Shown here one piece after another: positions 1 to 6,697 of a DNA stretch of 13,254 nt; positions within the stretch are counted from its first letter, which is position 1, and every line of letters begins with the position of its first letter. The notes beneath the pieces were generated by a model. The model was not told the origin of the DNA. It searched no databases and worked only from the letters and a program-made list of their open reading frames with translations. Position numbers and translations under genes: made by a program. This stretch comes from QPIN01 sp964535875 (lineage in GTDB: Bacteria; Pseudomonadota; Gammaproteobacteria; Methylococcales; Methylomonadaceae). The stretch spans positions 1 to 13,254 of the forward strand of contig CAZHUE010000059.1 in the NCBI GenBank assembly GCA_964535875.1, in the 5' to 3' direction.

Positions 1-100
1 TATCGAGTTGATTTTTGTCGATAGCAAGGCATTGAAACGGGCGCATAGCAGGCTACGAAACTGTTTCAGTAACGTAGCCTACCGACGAAATCGATCGATA
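1..100. repeat. Imperfect ~100-nt intergenic palindrome
   Basis: The two halves pair in order from the outside: TATCG (1-5) with CGATA (96-100), GATTT (10-14) with AAATC (88-92), GTC (17-19) with GAC (84-86), AGGC (27-30) with GCCT (77-80), TGAAAC (33-38) with GTTTCA (63-68), and TAGC (46-49) with GCTA (52-55). A competing compact hairpin lies at 50-80: AGGCTACG pairs with CGTAGCCT, then a symmetric AA/AA internal loop, ACTG with CAGT, and a TTT loop. No T-run follows, so it is not a classic terminator. The shape resembles a dispersed intergenic palindromic repeat, but copy number cannot be judged from one copy, and the left end may continue beyond the window. Confidence 0.5.
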
Positions 101-257
101 GAAACCCGCATCTGTGACCGCGTGAAGTATAGTTTGGTTAGAAACTAAAATTCTCGGTTACCTTACTCCTTCTTTGATTCTAAATCTTACTTGACATAAA
201 AGCTCAAGGAGTTGATTATAATGACCTTCTTAAAGTATTGAAAAATTAGGATAAATT
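101..257. other. Non-coding leader region upstream of the DUF4332 gene
   Basis: No supportable gene is present. The stretch contains a short inverted repeat, TAGTTT (130-135) with AAACTA (142-147), without a T-run. Closer to the gene it contains a promoter-like pair of hexamers (191-222). A frame open from base 2 to a stop near 150 encodes nothing recognisable and coincides with the palindrome, so it is not called as a gene. Confidence 0.5.
191..222 (+). promoter_or_regulatory. Candidate sigma-70 promoter for the DUF4332 gene
   Basis: A perfect TTGACA (191-196) and a perfect TATAAT (217-222) lie upstream of the start at 258. The spacer is 20 nt, longer than the preferred 16-18, so either the promoter is weak or one hexamer is coincidental. 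The implied transcription start near 229 leaves a leader of about 30 nt. Confidence 0.45.
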
Positions 258-665
258 ATGGCAATATCGGTAAATGATCTGCGTGGAATTAAAGCGGACG
301 CAGCTAATAAACTTCAAGACCTTAAAATAAAAGATAGTGATCAGTTCCTGGCGGCAGCAACAACGCCAGCGCAACGAAAAACACTTGCCAAGCAGGTTGA
401 CCTTGATCCTAAAGAGGTACTTCGACTAGCTAATAGTGCTGATTTGTCCCGAATTAAAGGGATAGGAGGTGTATTTTCTGATTTACTTGAAAAAGCCGGT
501 GTAGACACTGTGAAGGAATTAGCCATGCGGCGGGCAGATAATTTACATAGCAAAATTTCAGAAATTAATGAAAATGAAAACCTGGTAAAGCAAGCTCCAT
601 CTGCATCTCAAGTAGATTCGTGGGTGGAAGAAGCAAAAACACTACCAAGAGGTCTTGAGTATTAA
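258..665 (+). CDS. DUF4332 helix-hairpin-helix protein
   Basis: A 135-residue soluble protein with no signal peptide or membrane segment. The sequence shows two helix-hairpin-helix-like units. One is at the N-terminus (LRGIKADAANKL, residues 8-19). The other is a clearer one around residues 67-90 (IKGIGGVFSDLLEKAGVDTV). This pattern, plus the length, fits the DUF4332 family. Helix-hairpin-helix modules often bind nucleic acid without sequence specificity or mediate protein contacts, but the role of this family is not established and I do not assign one. The ATG at 258 has AGGA (248-251) at good spacing. The gene is followed 50 nt later by the OmpA-domain gene on the same strand, so the two may be co-transcribed. 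The stop codon lies inside an AT-only inverted repeat (662-698). Confidence 0.8.
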   Translation: MAISVNDLRGIKADAANKLQDLKIKDSDQFLAAATTPAQRKTLAKQVDLDPKEVLRLANSADLSRIKGIGGVFSDLLEKAGVDTVKELAMRRADNLHSKISEINENENLVKQAPSASQVDSWVEEAKTLPRGLEY

Positions 666-698
666 ATTTTAATTGGTTTGCTTTCATTTAAAATTTAA
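662..698 (+). repeat. AT-only 11-bp inverted repeat at the DUF4332 stop codon
   Basis: TTAAATTTTAA (662-672) is perfectly repeated in inverse orientation as TTAAAATTTAA (688-698) around a 15-nt spacer. The left arm includes the TAA stop codon (663-665). The right arm ends just before the Shine-Dalgarno sequence (GAGGG, 705-709) of the next gene. With only A-T pairs, an RNA hairpin would be weak. It is not a convincing terminator, though it could tune expression of the downstream gene. Confidence 0.4.
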
Positions 699-715
699 AA
701 CAAAGAGGGCTGGGT

Positions 716-1456
716 ATGCTAAAAAAAATTATAATATTTATTGCGATTTTTGTTATTATTTTGCTAATTATTTCACGCTGTGGGTCAGATACCCCAATAG
801 AACAAGACCCATTCTCAAATGTCGCTAAAAATGCAGTTAACAACATAGACTCTGCAGTGGGAGATGTCACAGGTTTAGCAAAAGGTGCTGCAGATAATGC
901 ACTGGGAACTGCTGGAAATGTCGCTAACAATATTGTCTCAACTGCAGAGGGTGTGGCCGGTTCAGTAGAGGGTGGGGCGAGTGATGTACTAGATTCAGCC
1001 AAAAATACTGTTAATAATATTGGTCCAGCAGTAGGAAGTGCTACTGCTGGATCAGGAAAAGAGACTGTGGGTAATGCATTAGATGCTAATTTATATAAGC
1101 CTCAAACGAGAGATACGATTGACTCTAATATAGATCTTAATAGTGTTACTTTTGATTTTAATTCTAGCGAATTAGAACGTGTTTTTTATACAACTCTGGA
1201 TGCAGAAATCAATAAAATAAAGAGTAGTAATAATGCTATTGAGGTTGCTGGGCATGCTGATAATATTGGTTCGAATAGTGTTAATATGAAGCTGTCTCGG
1301 CGCAGAGCTGATGCAGTAATAGATTATCTGGTTTCAAAAGGAGTCGACGCAAGTCGACTTAGTGCAAAAGGATACGGATCAAAATATCCAGTTGCAGATA
1401 ATTCAACAAGCCTTGGAAGAGATGCAAATCGTCGTGTAGAAATTCATAAGCAATAG
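716..1456 (+). CDS. Membrane-anchored OmpA-C domain protein
   Basis: A 246-residue envelope protein. Residues 1-20 are a short basic start followed by a very hydrophobic helix. A Cys sits at 22, but it is preceded by Arg (I-S-R-C), a poor lipobox, so an uncleaved inner-membrane anchor seems more likely than a lipoprotein. Residues 35-125 form a low-complexity Gly/Ala/Asn/Val-rich linker with an internal near-duplication (KNAVNNIDSAVG at 38-49, KNTVNNIGPAVG at 96-107). Residues 143-245 are an OmpA-C domain, which binds peptidoglycan. The GHxDNIGS segment with Asp182, the LSxRRAxxVxxYL helix (residues 193-205) and the terminal GRDANRRVEI are all present. The ATG at 716 follows GAGGG with 6-nt spacing. 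A role tethering the envelope to peptidoglycan is inferred from the domain; its specific function is unknown. Confidence 0.85.
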   Translation: MLKKIIIFIAIFVIILLIISRCGSDTPIEQDPFSNVAKNAVNNIDSAVGDVTGLAKGAADNALGTAGNVANNIVSTAEGVAGSVEGGASDVLDSAKNTVNNIGPAVGSATAGSGKETVGNALDANLYKPQTRDTIDSNIDLNSVTFDFNSSELERVFYTTLDAEINKIKSSNNAIEVAGHADNIGSNSVNMKLSRRRADAVIDYLVSKGVDASRLSAKGYGSKYPVADNSTSLGRDANRRVEIHKQ

Positions 1457-1749
1457 GACGCCCCTATCTATATCCCTATGTAAGTGACGAAGTTATCGAA
1501 TATTTTTATGTGTATAGAGATCGTCATAATTCAAGGTGCCTTTAAACTAATCTGGCTAGATACAGAAGGTTCATTAAAAAGTCCAAATAAGAATTAAACT
1601 GGAATATTATGGAACTCAAAAGCATATTTTTGAATTAATATAAAAACTATTTATGATTCATATTTGTTTTTTATTTATGAGAATTTAATTTATGGTAAAA
1701 TTCTCATCGTTTTCTTTTCACACATTTTTTTAAAAATAGAATTTTAAAT
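1457..1749. other. AT-rich intergenic region between the OmpA-domain gene and uppP
   Basis: I see no supportable gene here. A 29-codon ORF from the ATG at 1508 lacks a ribosome binding site and resembles nothing I recognise. The only clear structure is the hairpin at 1677-1707. The uppP promoter is presumably here, but no convincing -35/-10 pair stands out in the AT-rich background. Confidence 0.5.
1677..1707. promoter_or_regulatory. 10-bp perfect hairpin upstream of uppP
   Basis: ATGAGAATTT (1677-1686) is perfectly inverted as AAATTCTCAT (1698-1707) around an 11-nt loop, about 42 nt before the uppP start. The T-rich stretch that follows is interrupted (CGTTTTCTTTT), so this may be a weak terminator for upstream transcription. 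It could equally be a dyad operator or a leader hairpin of the uppP mRNA. Confidence 0.4.
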
Positions 1750-2553
1750 ATGGATATTATCCAAGCCATTTCTCTTGCCATATTACAAGGATTAACTGAA
1801 TTTCTACCTATCTCCAGTTCAGCCAATTTGATTTTATTACCTATTTTTCTAGGCTTGGAAGATCAAGGGTTAGCGTTTGATGTGGCAGTTCATATTGGCA
1901 CTTTAACAGCGGTTGTTGTTTATTATAGAAAGGATATTTTTCAAATAATAAAAGCTTGGGGCTTATCAGTTATAGGAAAGGGGGTGACTGATGACTCTAA
2001 ATTAGCATGGTATATTGTGTTAGGCACAATTCCTGTTGGGTTAGTAGGTCTTTCTTTATCTGAAACGGTTGAAACAACACTTCGGTTTCCTATCATTATC
2101 GCAGCTGCAACGATTATATTTGCTATTTTACTTTGGTATGCGGAAAGAGAAGCTACAGAAACGCGTGCTACGGTTACATTAAAAGTTGCGATAATTGTCG
2201 GTCTATTTCAGGCGATTGCATTGATTCCAGGTACCTCGCGCTCAGGCATTACGATAACTGCCGGTTTGCTCATGGGGTTAAAGCGTGAATATGCCGCTCG
2301 TTTTTCATTTTTATTATCTGTTCCTGTTATTGCATTGGCAGGTATGTTGAAAGGGTTGGATCTTTATAATTCGACGGAACCATTAATGTTGAACTATATG
2401 ATACTTGGTGCCATAGTATCTGCTGTCGTTGCTTATTTTTCAATTGGCTGGTTTTTAAAATTATTAGATAAAGTGGGTATGATGCCTTTTGTTTATTATC
2501 GTATTTTATTAGGAATCCTCCTCACCTTTGTATTTTTCGGACAGCTTCAATAA
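1750..2553 (+). CDS. uppP: Undecaprenyl-diphosphatase (UppP/BacA family)
   Basis: An integral membrane enzyme of 267 residues that dephosphorylates undecaprenyl diphosphate to regenerate the lipid carrier for peptidoglycan and other surface polymers; overexpression gives bacitracin resistance. Both signature regions are present. The N-terminal motif is QGLTEFLPISSSANL (residues 13-27), and the second is PGTSRSG (160-166, with the conserved Arg164). About eight hydrophobic segments span the length. One residue is odd: family members normally read SSSAHL or SSTGHM, and the His (His30 in the Escherichia coli enzyme, implicated in catalysis) is Asn26 here (codon AAT, 1825-1827). The ribosome binding site is weak. 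The last 45 nt overlap the convergent Smr gene. Everything else supports an intact enzyme, but activity cannot be assumed with the His missing. Confidence 0.92.
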   Translation: MDIIQAISLAILQGLTEFLPISSSANLILLPIFLGLEDQGLAFDVAVHIGTLTAVVVYYRKDIFQIIKAWGLSVIGKGVTDDSKLAWYIVLGTIPVGLVGLSLSETVETTLRFPIIIAAATIIFAILLWYAEREATETRATVTLKVAIIVGLFQAIALIPGTSRSGITITAGLLMGLKREYAARFSFLLSVPVIALAGMLKGLDLYNSTEPLMLNYMILGAIVSAVVAYFSIGWFLKLLDKVGMMPFVYYRILLGILLTFVFFGQLQ

Positions 2554-3072
2554 AACAAAAATCGCACCGGATCCCCCATCTTTAGGTGATGTTGAGCAGA
2601 ATGCTTGTACATCTTTATGTTGACGTAACCATTGATTGACGTCATTTTTTAATACGGGATGGTTTTTAGATGACCCATACCCCTTGCCGTGGATAATATG
2701 TATGCAACGAAAACCGTCTTCTATACTGAAATGTAGAAATCTGGATAGTTGATGGCTCGCTTCCTGACTTGTTAAACCATGTAAATCAATGGATGTATCT
2801 ATACCAAAATAACCTTTTCGTAATTTTTTTAAGACATTCTTTTGCAAACCAGGGGCTAAAAAGCTAAAACTATCCTCTTGGGTGAGTTTTTCTATTTCTT
2901 TATTAAAAGAATTTTCAAAATTATTAATATTTTGAGTTGTTTGTTTTGTGGGATATGGCTTGGGCTTATCTTTAGAAGAAAACGAAAGGGTTTCAGTTTT
3001 TAGTTTATTAACTTTTCCTATTGATTGTCTAAATAGTGCTGAATCTTCTGATGATAGTTTTTTTTTAGTCAC
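2509..3072 (-). CDS. Smr-domain endonuclease (SmrA/SmrB type)
   Basis: A 187-residue soluble protein. The N-terminus (KKKLSSEDSALFRQ, residues 3-16) resembles that of E. coli SmrB. A polar, probably disordered linker follows, then a C-terminal Smr domain (about 93-177). The DLHGLT motif (96-101, the proposed catalytic D-x-H) and IHGKG loop (127-131) are intact, as is the GGSGA segment near the end. SmrB cleaves mRNA at collided ribosomes; other Smr proteins act on nucleic acid less specifically. The catalytic loop HGKG is closer to SmrA, so I leave the symbol blank. The start is a GTG (3070-3072) without a strong Shine-Dalgarno sequence. An in-frame stop lies a short way upstream and no ATG offers an alternative before the conserved N-terminus. 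The gene is divergent from surE and overlaps the end of uppP by 45 nt. Confidence 0.85.
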   Translation of the reverse strand: MTKKKLSSEDSALFRQSIGKVNKLKTETLSFSSKDKPKPYPTKQTTQNINNFENSFNKEIEKLTQEDSFSFLAPGLQKNVLKKLRKGYFGIDTSIDLHGLTSQEASHQLSRFLHFSIEDGFRCIHIIHGKGYGSSKNHPVLKNDVNQWLRQHKDVQAFCSTSPKDGGSGAIFVLLKLSEKYKGEEDS

Positions 3073-3225
3073 GATAGCTAACTGCGTTGTTTAAATATTT
3101 ACCAAGGTGGAATGTTTATGGTGCTTTATTGTAATGATGATAGCTTGAAAGATAGATTTTAACACTTTCCCATAAGATTAATTACCAGCTACAGAGTTCA
3201 ATTAAGTTTTTTTAATTTAGGCAAT

Positions 3226-3966
3226 ATGCATATTCTAATAAGTAATGATGATGGCTATCTCGCAACTGGGCTTTGTGCCCTTGCAGAGATTTTAAAACAA
3301 TATGCAACAATTTCAGTTGTTGCTCCTGATAAAAACCGAAGTGCAGCGAGTAATTCATTAACACTGGAGATGCCACTTAGAGCCTATGAATCAGAAAATG
3401 GATTTATTCGAGTTGATGGTACTCCAACAGATTGTGTACATTTAGCAATAACAGGTTTATTAGAACAAGAGCCAGATATGGTTTTTTCGGGTATAAATCA
3501 TGGGTCTAATCTAGGTGACGATGTGATATATTCCGGTACTGTTGCGGCTGCAACAGAAGGGCGATTTTTAGGATTGCCTGCGGTTGCTATATCTTTGGCA
3601 TCACATAACCCTAAACATTTTGAAACTGCCGCTCATGTCGCAGCTTATTTGTTTAAAAAAATTATAGAAAACCCTTTGCCAAATGATACATTGTTAAATG
3701 TTAATGTACCTGACCTACCCGTATCGAAGTTGCAAGGTTATCAATCAACTCGTTTAGGGCAAAGACATAGAGCAGAACCTGTTATTACTGCAACTGACCC
3801 TCGAGGAAGAAAAATTTATTGGGTCGGGCCACCTGGAGCAGAACAGGATGCGGGACCAGGAACTGATTTTTTTGCAATTAAAAATGATTATGTCTCTGTT
3901 ACCCCTTTACAATTGGATTTAACACGTTATGAGCGAATGGATGAAATAAAACAGTGGTTACTTTAG
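3226..3966 (+). CDS. surE: 5'/3'-nucleotidase SurE
   Basis: A 246-residue, metal-dependent cytoplasmic nucleotidase that removes phosphate from nucleoside monophosphates, part of the stationary-phase survival locus in many Proteobacteria. The N-terminal ISNDDG (5-10) carries the two metal-binding aspartates (Asp8, Asp9). Ser39 in RSAASNS and Asn91 in SGINHGSNLGDD complete the usual metal site. GTPTDCVHLA (65-74) and YSGTVAAATEG (102-112) are family signatures. The length matches E. coli SurE (253 residues). The ATG start is fixed by the conserved MxILxSNDDG N-terminus, although its Shine-Dalgarno sequence (TAGG) is weak. The gene overlaps the GTG start of pcm and probably leads a surE-pcm-yqaA operon. 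Confidence 0.96.
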   Translation: MHILISNDDGYLATGLCALAEILKQYATISVVAPDKNRSAASNSLTLEMPLRAYESENGFIRVDGTPTDCVHLAITGLLEQEPDMVFSGINHGSNLGDDVIYSGTVAAATEGRFLGLPAVAISLASHNPKHFETAAHVAAYLFKKIIENPLPNDTLLNVNVPDLPVSKLQGYQSTRLGQRHRAEPVITATDPRGRKIYWVGPPGAEQDAGPGTDFFAIKNDYVSVTPLQLDLTRYERMDEIKQWLL

Positions 3967-4637
3967 CCCAACAAGCTGTTACTCAGCGAATTCAAGGGGT
4001 AGGGATGACTTCCCATCGAACCCGAGGAAGGATGGTTGATCGTCTGCAAGAGCAGGGGATTACAAACTCTCAAGTCCTTAAAGCAATGAGAAATGTACCA
4101 AGACATATTTTTGTTGACGAAGCTTTAGCTAGCCGATCCTATGAAGATACAGCATTACCCATTGGTTTTAATCAAACAATTTCCCAGCCCTATATAGTCG
4201 CTAGAATGACAGAATTACTATTGGAGCATGATGGCTTATCTAAAGTACTGGAAATAGGCACAGGCTGTGGGTACCAAACAGCTATTTTGTCTCAGTTAGT
4301 AGATGAGATCTACTCTGTAGAAAGAATTGCCAGTTTAATAAAAAAGGCTAAAGATAATTTATGGGATTTAAAAATTAAAAATGTTAAATTTCAACATAAT
4401 GATGGGGGTTGGGGTTGGCCAGAATTTGCTTCTTATGATGGTATATTAGTCGCAGCTGCGCCTGATGAAGTACCAGAAATATTATTACAACAATTAAATA
4501 TAGGGGCAGTTATGATTATTCCTATTGGACAAAAGCGGAAACAAAAATTACATAAAATTACTCGGACATCAGAAGGGTATGAAAATCAAGAGCTTGATAT
4601 GGTTAGTTTTGTCCCATTTTTAACAGGAAGAAGTTAA
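3954..4637 (+). CDS. pcm: Protein-L-isoaspartate O-methyltransferase
   Basis: Uses S-adenosylmethionine to methylate abnormal L-isoaspartyl residues and so start repair of aged proteins in the cytoplasm. The SAM-binding motif I is VLEIGTGCGYQTA (residues 98-110; the usual Ser is Cys105 here). The family motif ALPIGFNQTISQPYIVARM (67-85) and VEAL-type Rossmann features are present, ending in VSFVPFLTGR. Two starts are possible. The GTG at 3954 overlaps surE by 13 nt and gives 227 residues. The ATG at 4005 (MTSHRTR) follows AAGGGG and matches the start of Pseudomonas Pcm. I give the longer form because GVGMTSxRTR-like sequence precedes that Met in some homologues, but the ATG is a real alternative. 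The stop overlaps the yqaA start as TAATG. Confidence 0.94.
   Translation: MVTLAQQAVTQRIQGVGMTSHRTRGRMVDRLQEQGITNSQVLKAMRNVPRHIFVDEALASRSYEDTALPIGFNQTISQPYIVARMTELLLEHDGLSKVLEIGTGCGYQTAILSQLVDEIYSVERIASLIKKAKDNLWDLKIKNVKFQHNDGGWGWPEFASYDGILVAAAPDEVPEILLQQLNIGAVMIIPIGQKRKQKLHKITRTSEGYENQELDMVSFVPFLTGRS
3992..4007 (+). promoter_or_regulatory. Shine-Dalgarno sequence for an alternative pcm start
   Basis: AAGGGG followed by TAGGG immediately precedes the in-frame ATG at 4005. This is a better ribosome binding site than anything upstream of the GTG at 3954, so translation from 4005 (210 residues) is plausible. Confidence 0.4.
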
Positions 4638-5215
4638 TGTTTAAAAAACTTTATGATAAAACATTAGTATGGGCAAAACATCGACATGCTGAGAAATATT
4701 TATGTGTATTAAGCTTTGCGGAGTCATCATTTTTCCCCATCCCTCCGGATGTTATGTTAGCTCCGATGGCCTTAGCCCAACCTAATAAAGCATTCCGGCT
4801 GGCCTTATTGACCACATTATTTTCTGTTTTAGGTGGAATTCTGGGCTATGCGATTGGTTTTTTTATGTTTGACACGATTTCGCCATGGCTTCAAGAAACA
4901 CAGTATTGGGATAAATATTTGACCGCAGAAAGTTGGTTTAAGGATTGGGGCTTTTGGGCAGTTTTTGTTGCTGGTTTTTCGCCAATCCCTTATAAAGTAT
5001 TTACTATAGCTGCTGGCGCATTAAATATGTTTTTTATACCTTTTGTATTAGCTTCAATTGTTGGACGTGGCGCACGTTTTTTCCTGGTTGCCATGTTAAT
5101 AGCTGCGGGGGGTGAAAAACTTGAATCAAAACTCCGTCAATATATGGATTTCATCGGCTGGGTTGTTGTAGGGATAGTTGTTATTGGCGGCATTCTCTAT
5201 AAGTTCGTTTTTTAA
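4637..5215 (+). CDS. YqaA-type DedA-superfamily membrane protein
   Basis: A 192-residue inner-membrane protein of the DedA/SNARE-associated (VTT domain) superfamily, YqaA branch. Members of the wider family act as lipid flippases, including for undecaprenyl phosphate, but a substrate for YqaA is not established. Visible features are the re-entrant motif ESSFFPIPPD (29-38), a Gly-rich helix LGGILGYAIGFF (65-76), the second re-entrant motif FSPIPYKVFTIAAG (114-127), the conserved GRGARFF (143-149) and a C-terminal membrane helix (about 173-190). The ATG overlaps the pcm stop (TAATG) and has AGGAAG (4624-4629) at good spacing, so translation is probably coupled. The gene overlaps mutM on the other strand by 4 nt. 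In several gammaproteobacteria a yqaA gene lies between pcm and nlpD. Confidence 0.88.
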   Translation: MFKKLYDKTLVWAKHRHAEKYLCVLSFAESSFFPIPPDVMLAPMALAQPNKAFRLALLTTLFSVLGGILGYAIGFFMFDTISPWLQETQYWDKYLTAESWFKDWGFWAVFVAGFSPIPYKVFTIAAGALNMFFIPFVLASIVGRGARFFLVAMLIAAGGEKLESKLRQYMDFIGWVVVGIVVIGGILYKFVF

Positions 5216-6030
5216 CGTTGGCAATTGGGACAGAAATAACTTGCTCTTTGTGCAATCTTAATTTGTTTTATTAGTGATGAACAAACTAAACAAGCTAGTT
5301 CTGATCTGTCATAAACTGATAAAGATTGCTGAAAATAGCCTGGTTTTCCTTGTTCATTAACAAAATCTCGTAATGTTGTACCGCCTTGATCGATTGCTTG
5401 TTGTAAAACAATCTTGATGCTATCTGCTAATTTTCTGTAGCGTTTTAGTGATATTCTTCCTGCTTGCCTCTTGGGATGTATTCCCGCCATAAACAAAGAT
5501 TCACTGGCATAAATATTTCCTACCCCAACAACATAGTGTCCATCCATAATAAAGGCTTTTACCGTTGTTTTTTTATTTCTGGAAAGTTGGTATAAGTGAT
5601 CGCCTTTAAACTCATCAGACAAAGGTTCTGGTCCTAATGAGCCGATTAGTTTATGCTGAAATATTGGCTCTGAAGTAGATAAAATAGCACCAAATTTTCG
5701 GGTATCATTAAACCGAAGGACTGTTCCATCAGTAAACACAAAATCAACATGATCATGTTTTCCTGGAGCTAACTGAGTGTTAACGATTCGCAAATTCCCT
5801 GACATTCCTAAGTGTAAGAGTACGGTATGAGCGTTATTGGTTTCTAGTAATAGATATTTTGCCCGTCTAGTTACCTGTTTGATAACGAGGCCATGCAATG
5901 TTTCACTTAGGTTTTCCGGAATTGGCCATCGAAGTTGTTTTTGTCGAATAATAATTTCAGCGAATGTTTTTCCTGTGATATGAGGTCTAATTCCTCGGCA
6001 AGTTGTTTCTACCTCGGGTAATTCTGGCAT
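5212..6030 (-). CDS. mutM: Formamidopyrimidine-DNA glycosylase (Fpg/MutM)
   Basis: A bifunctional base-excision repair enzyme that removes 8-oxoguanine and formamidopyrimidines and nicks the abasic site. The 272 residues match the usual length (269 in E. coli). The N-terminus PELPEVET supplies the catalytic Pro (after Met removal) and Glu. Lys of RRAKYLLLET corresponds to Lys57. LLHLGMSG carries the intercalating Met and NDTRKFG the Arg/Phe wedge. VVGVGNIYASESLF is the helix-two-turn-helix. The C-terminus is an intact zinc finger, C-x2-C-x16-C-x2-C (CLVC to CPNC), containing the DNA-contacting AQRASYF segment. It begins 4 nt after the hflD stop on the same strand, with no clear Shine-Dalgarno sequence, so expression may depend on coupling to hflD. 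Confidence 0.97.
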   Translation of the reverse strand: MPELPEVETTCRGIRPHITGKTFAEIIIRQKQLRWPIPENLSETLHGLVIKQVTRRAKYLLLETNNAHTVLLHLGMSGNLRIVNTQLAPGKHDHVDFVFTDGTVLRFNDTRKFGAILSTSEPIFQHKLIGSLGPEPLSDEFKGDHLYQLSRNKKTTVKAFIMDGHYVVGVGNIYASESLFMAGIHPKRQAGRISLKRYRKLADSIKIVLQQAIDQGGTTLRDFVNEQGKPGYFQQSLSVYDRSELACLVCSSLIKQIKIAQRASYFCPNCQR

Positions 6031-6034
6031 TAAA

Positions 6035-6664
6035 TTAAGAAATTTCTGAAAGAAGCAAATCTATTTCATCCTTCAGTTTTATACGAAATAACAAAAATTT
6101 CCAGCGCGCTCCTCCACATTGCCTCCACAATAAAGTAGCACGGATACCTGATAACAATAATCCTCTAATTTTATTGACAGTATTTGCCTGAGCAAGGAAC
6201 TCTTCTTCACCATTAACCATGATACGAGGCTGTAGTGTGCTTATTGTGCTATGGTAAAGATCACCCAGTTTTGCTAAAACATTTTCATGCATAACGCTTC
6301 CAAAAGACTCTGATTGAGCTTGTGCTACTTCTATACCATTACGAATAACCGTTAACATCTCTGGTCTATTAGAAAGCTGCTTTTCCAAAAAAACTAACGA
6401 TGCCGCATATCGGGCTTGTTCTGGATCAGCAATAGTTTTCGATGCGAGTTGTGCTTTTAACTGTAGTAAACCTGGTTTAAGTTGTTCTAAATCACCATAG
6501 ATATCAATAACTTCATCCGAATCAAGTTTTAAAATACTATTAAGACTGGTTTCAACGGCTGTATTATCGGTTGTGCCTGTCATTGCTAATTGTTGAACTA
6601 GCAAACAAGCCTGAGAAATTCCAGCTAGAGCAATAGTTTGGTTTCTTATGGTATTTAAAGACAT
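6035..6664 (-). CDS. hflD: HflD homologue (DUF489)
   Basis: A 209-residue, mostly helical protein of the HflD/YcfC family (213 residues in E. coli). In E. coli HflD is a peripheral membrane protein that modulates phage lambda CII and hence lysogenisation; its housekeeping role is unclear. Recognition rests on the whole-length pattern. The N-terminus is IRNQTIALAGISQACLLVQQLA, with SLNSILKLDSD following. Later comes DPEQARYAASLVFLEKQLS, and the C-terminal stretch is NKIRGLLLSGIRATLLWRQCGG, ending in RIKLKDEIDLLL. In E. coli hflD lies between mnmA and purB; here it lies between a rhodanese gene and mutM, 4 nt before mutM. No strong Shine-Dalgarno sequence precedes its ATG. Confidence 0.9.
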   Translation of the reverse strand: MSLNTIRNQTIALAGISQACLLVQQLAMTGTTDNTAVETSLNSILKLDSDEVIDIYGDLEQLKPGLLQLKAQLASKTIADPEQARYAASLVFLEKQLSNRPEMLTVIRNGIEVAQAQSESFGSVMHENVLAKLGDLYHSTISTLQPRIMVNGEEEFLAQANTVNKIRGLLLSGIRATLLWRQCGGARWKFLLFRIKLKDEIDLLLSEIS

Positions 6665-6697
6665 AGTAAAAAATTATTTAAACGCAATTCAGAAAGT

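Noticed and set aside
2..150. A frame open from base 2 for about 49 codons, possibly the end of a gene entering the window.
   Set aside because: The translation resembles nothing I know, is rich in Arg and Ser, and coincides with the palindrome, whose pairing explains the sequence better.
688..1002. A 104-codon antisense ORF opposite the OmpA-domain gene.
   Set aside because: It is a by-product of the repetitive Gly/Ala/Asn codons on the + strand; the + strand gene has a domain and a ribosome binding site.
1342..1361. Two GTCGAC palindromes 10 bp apart within the OmpA-domain gene.
   Set aside because: They fall in conserved OmpA-C codons (Val-Asp and Ser-Arg-Leu) and are best explained by coding constraint.
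1508..1597. A 29-codon ORF in the gap before uppP.
   Set aside because: No ribosome binding site, no recognisable sequence and no homologue that I know.
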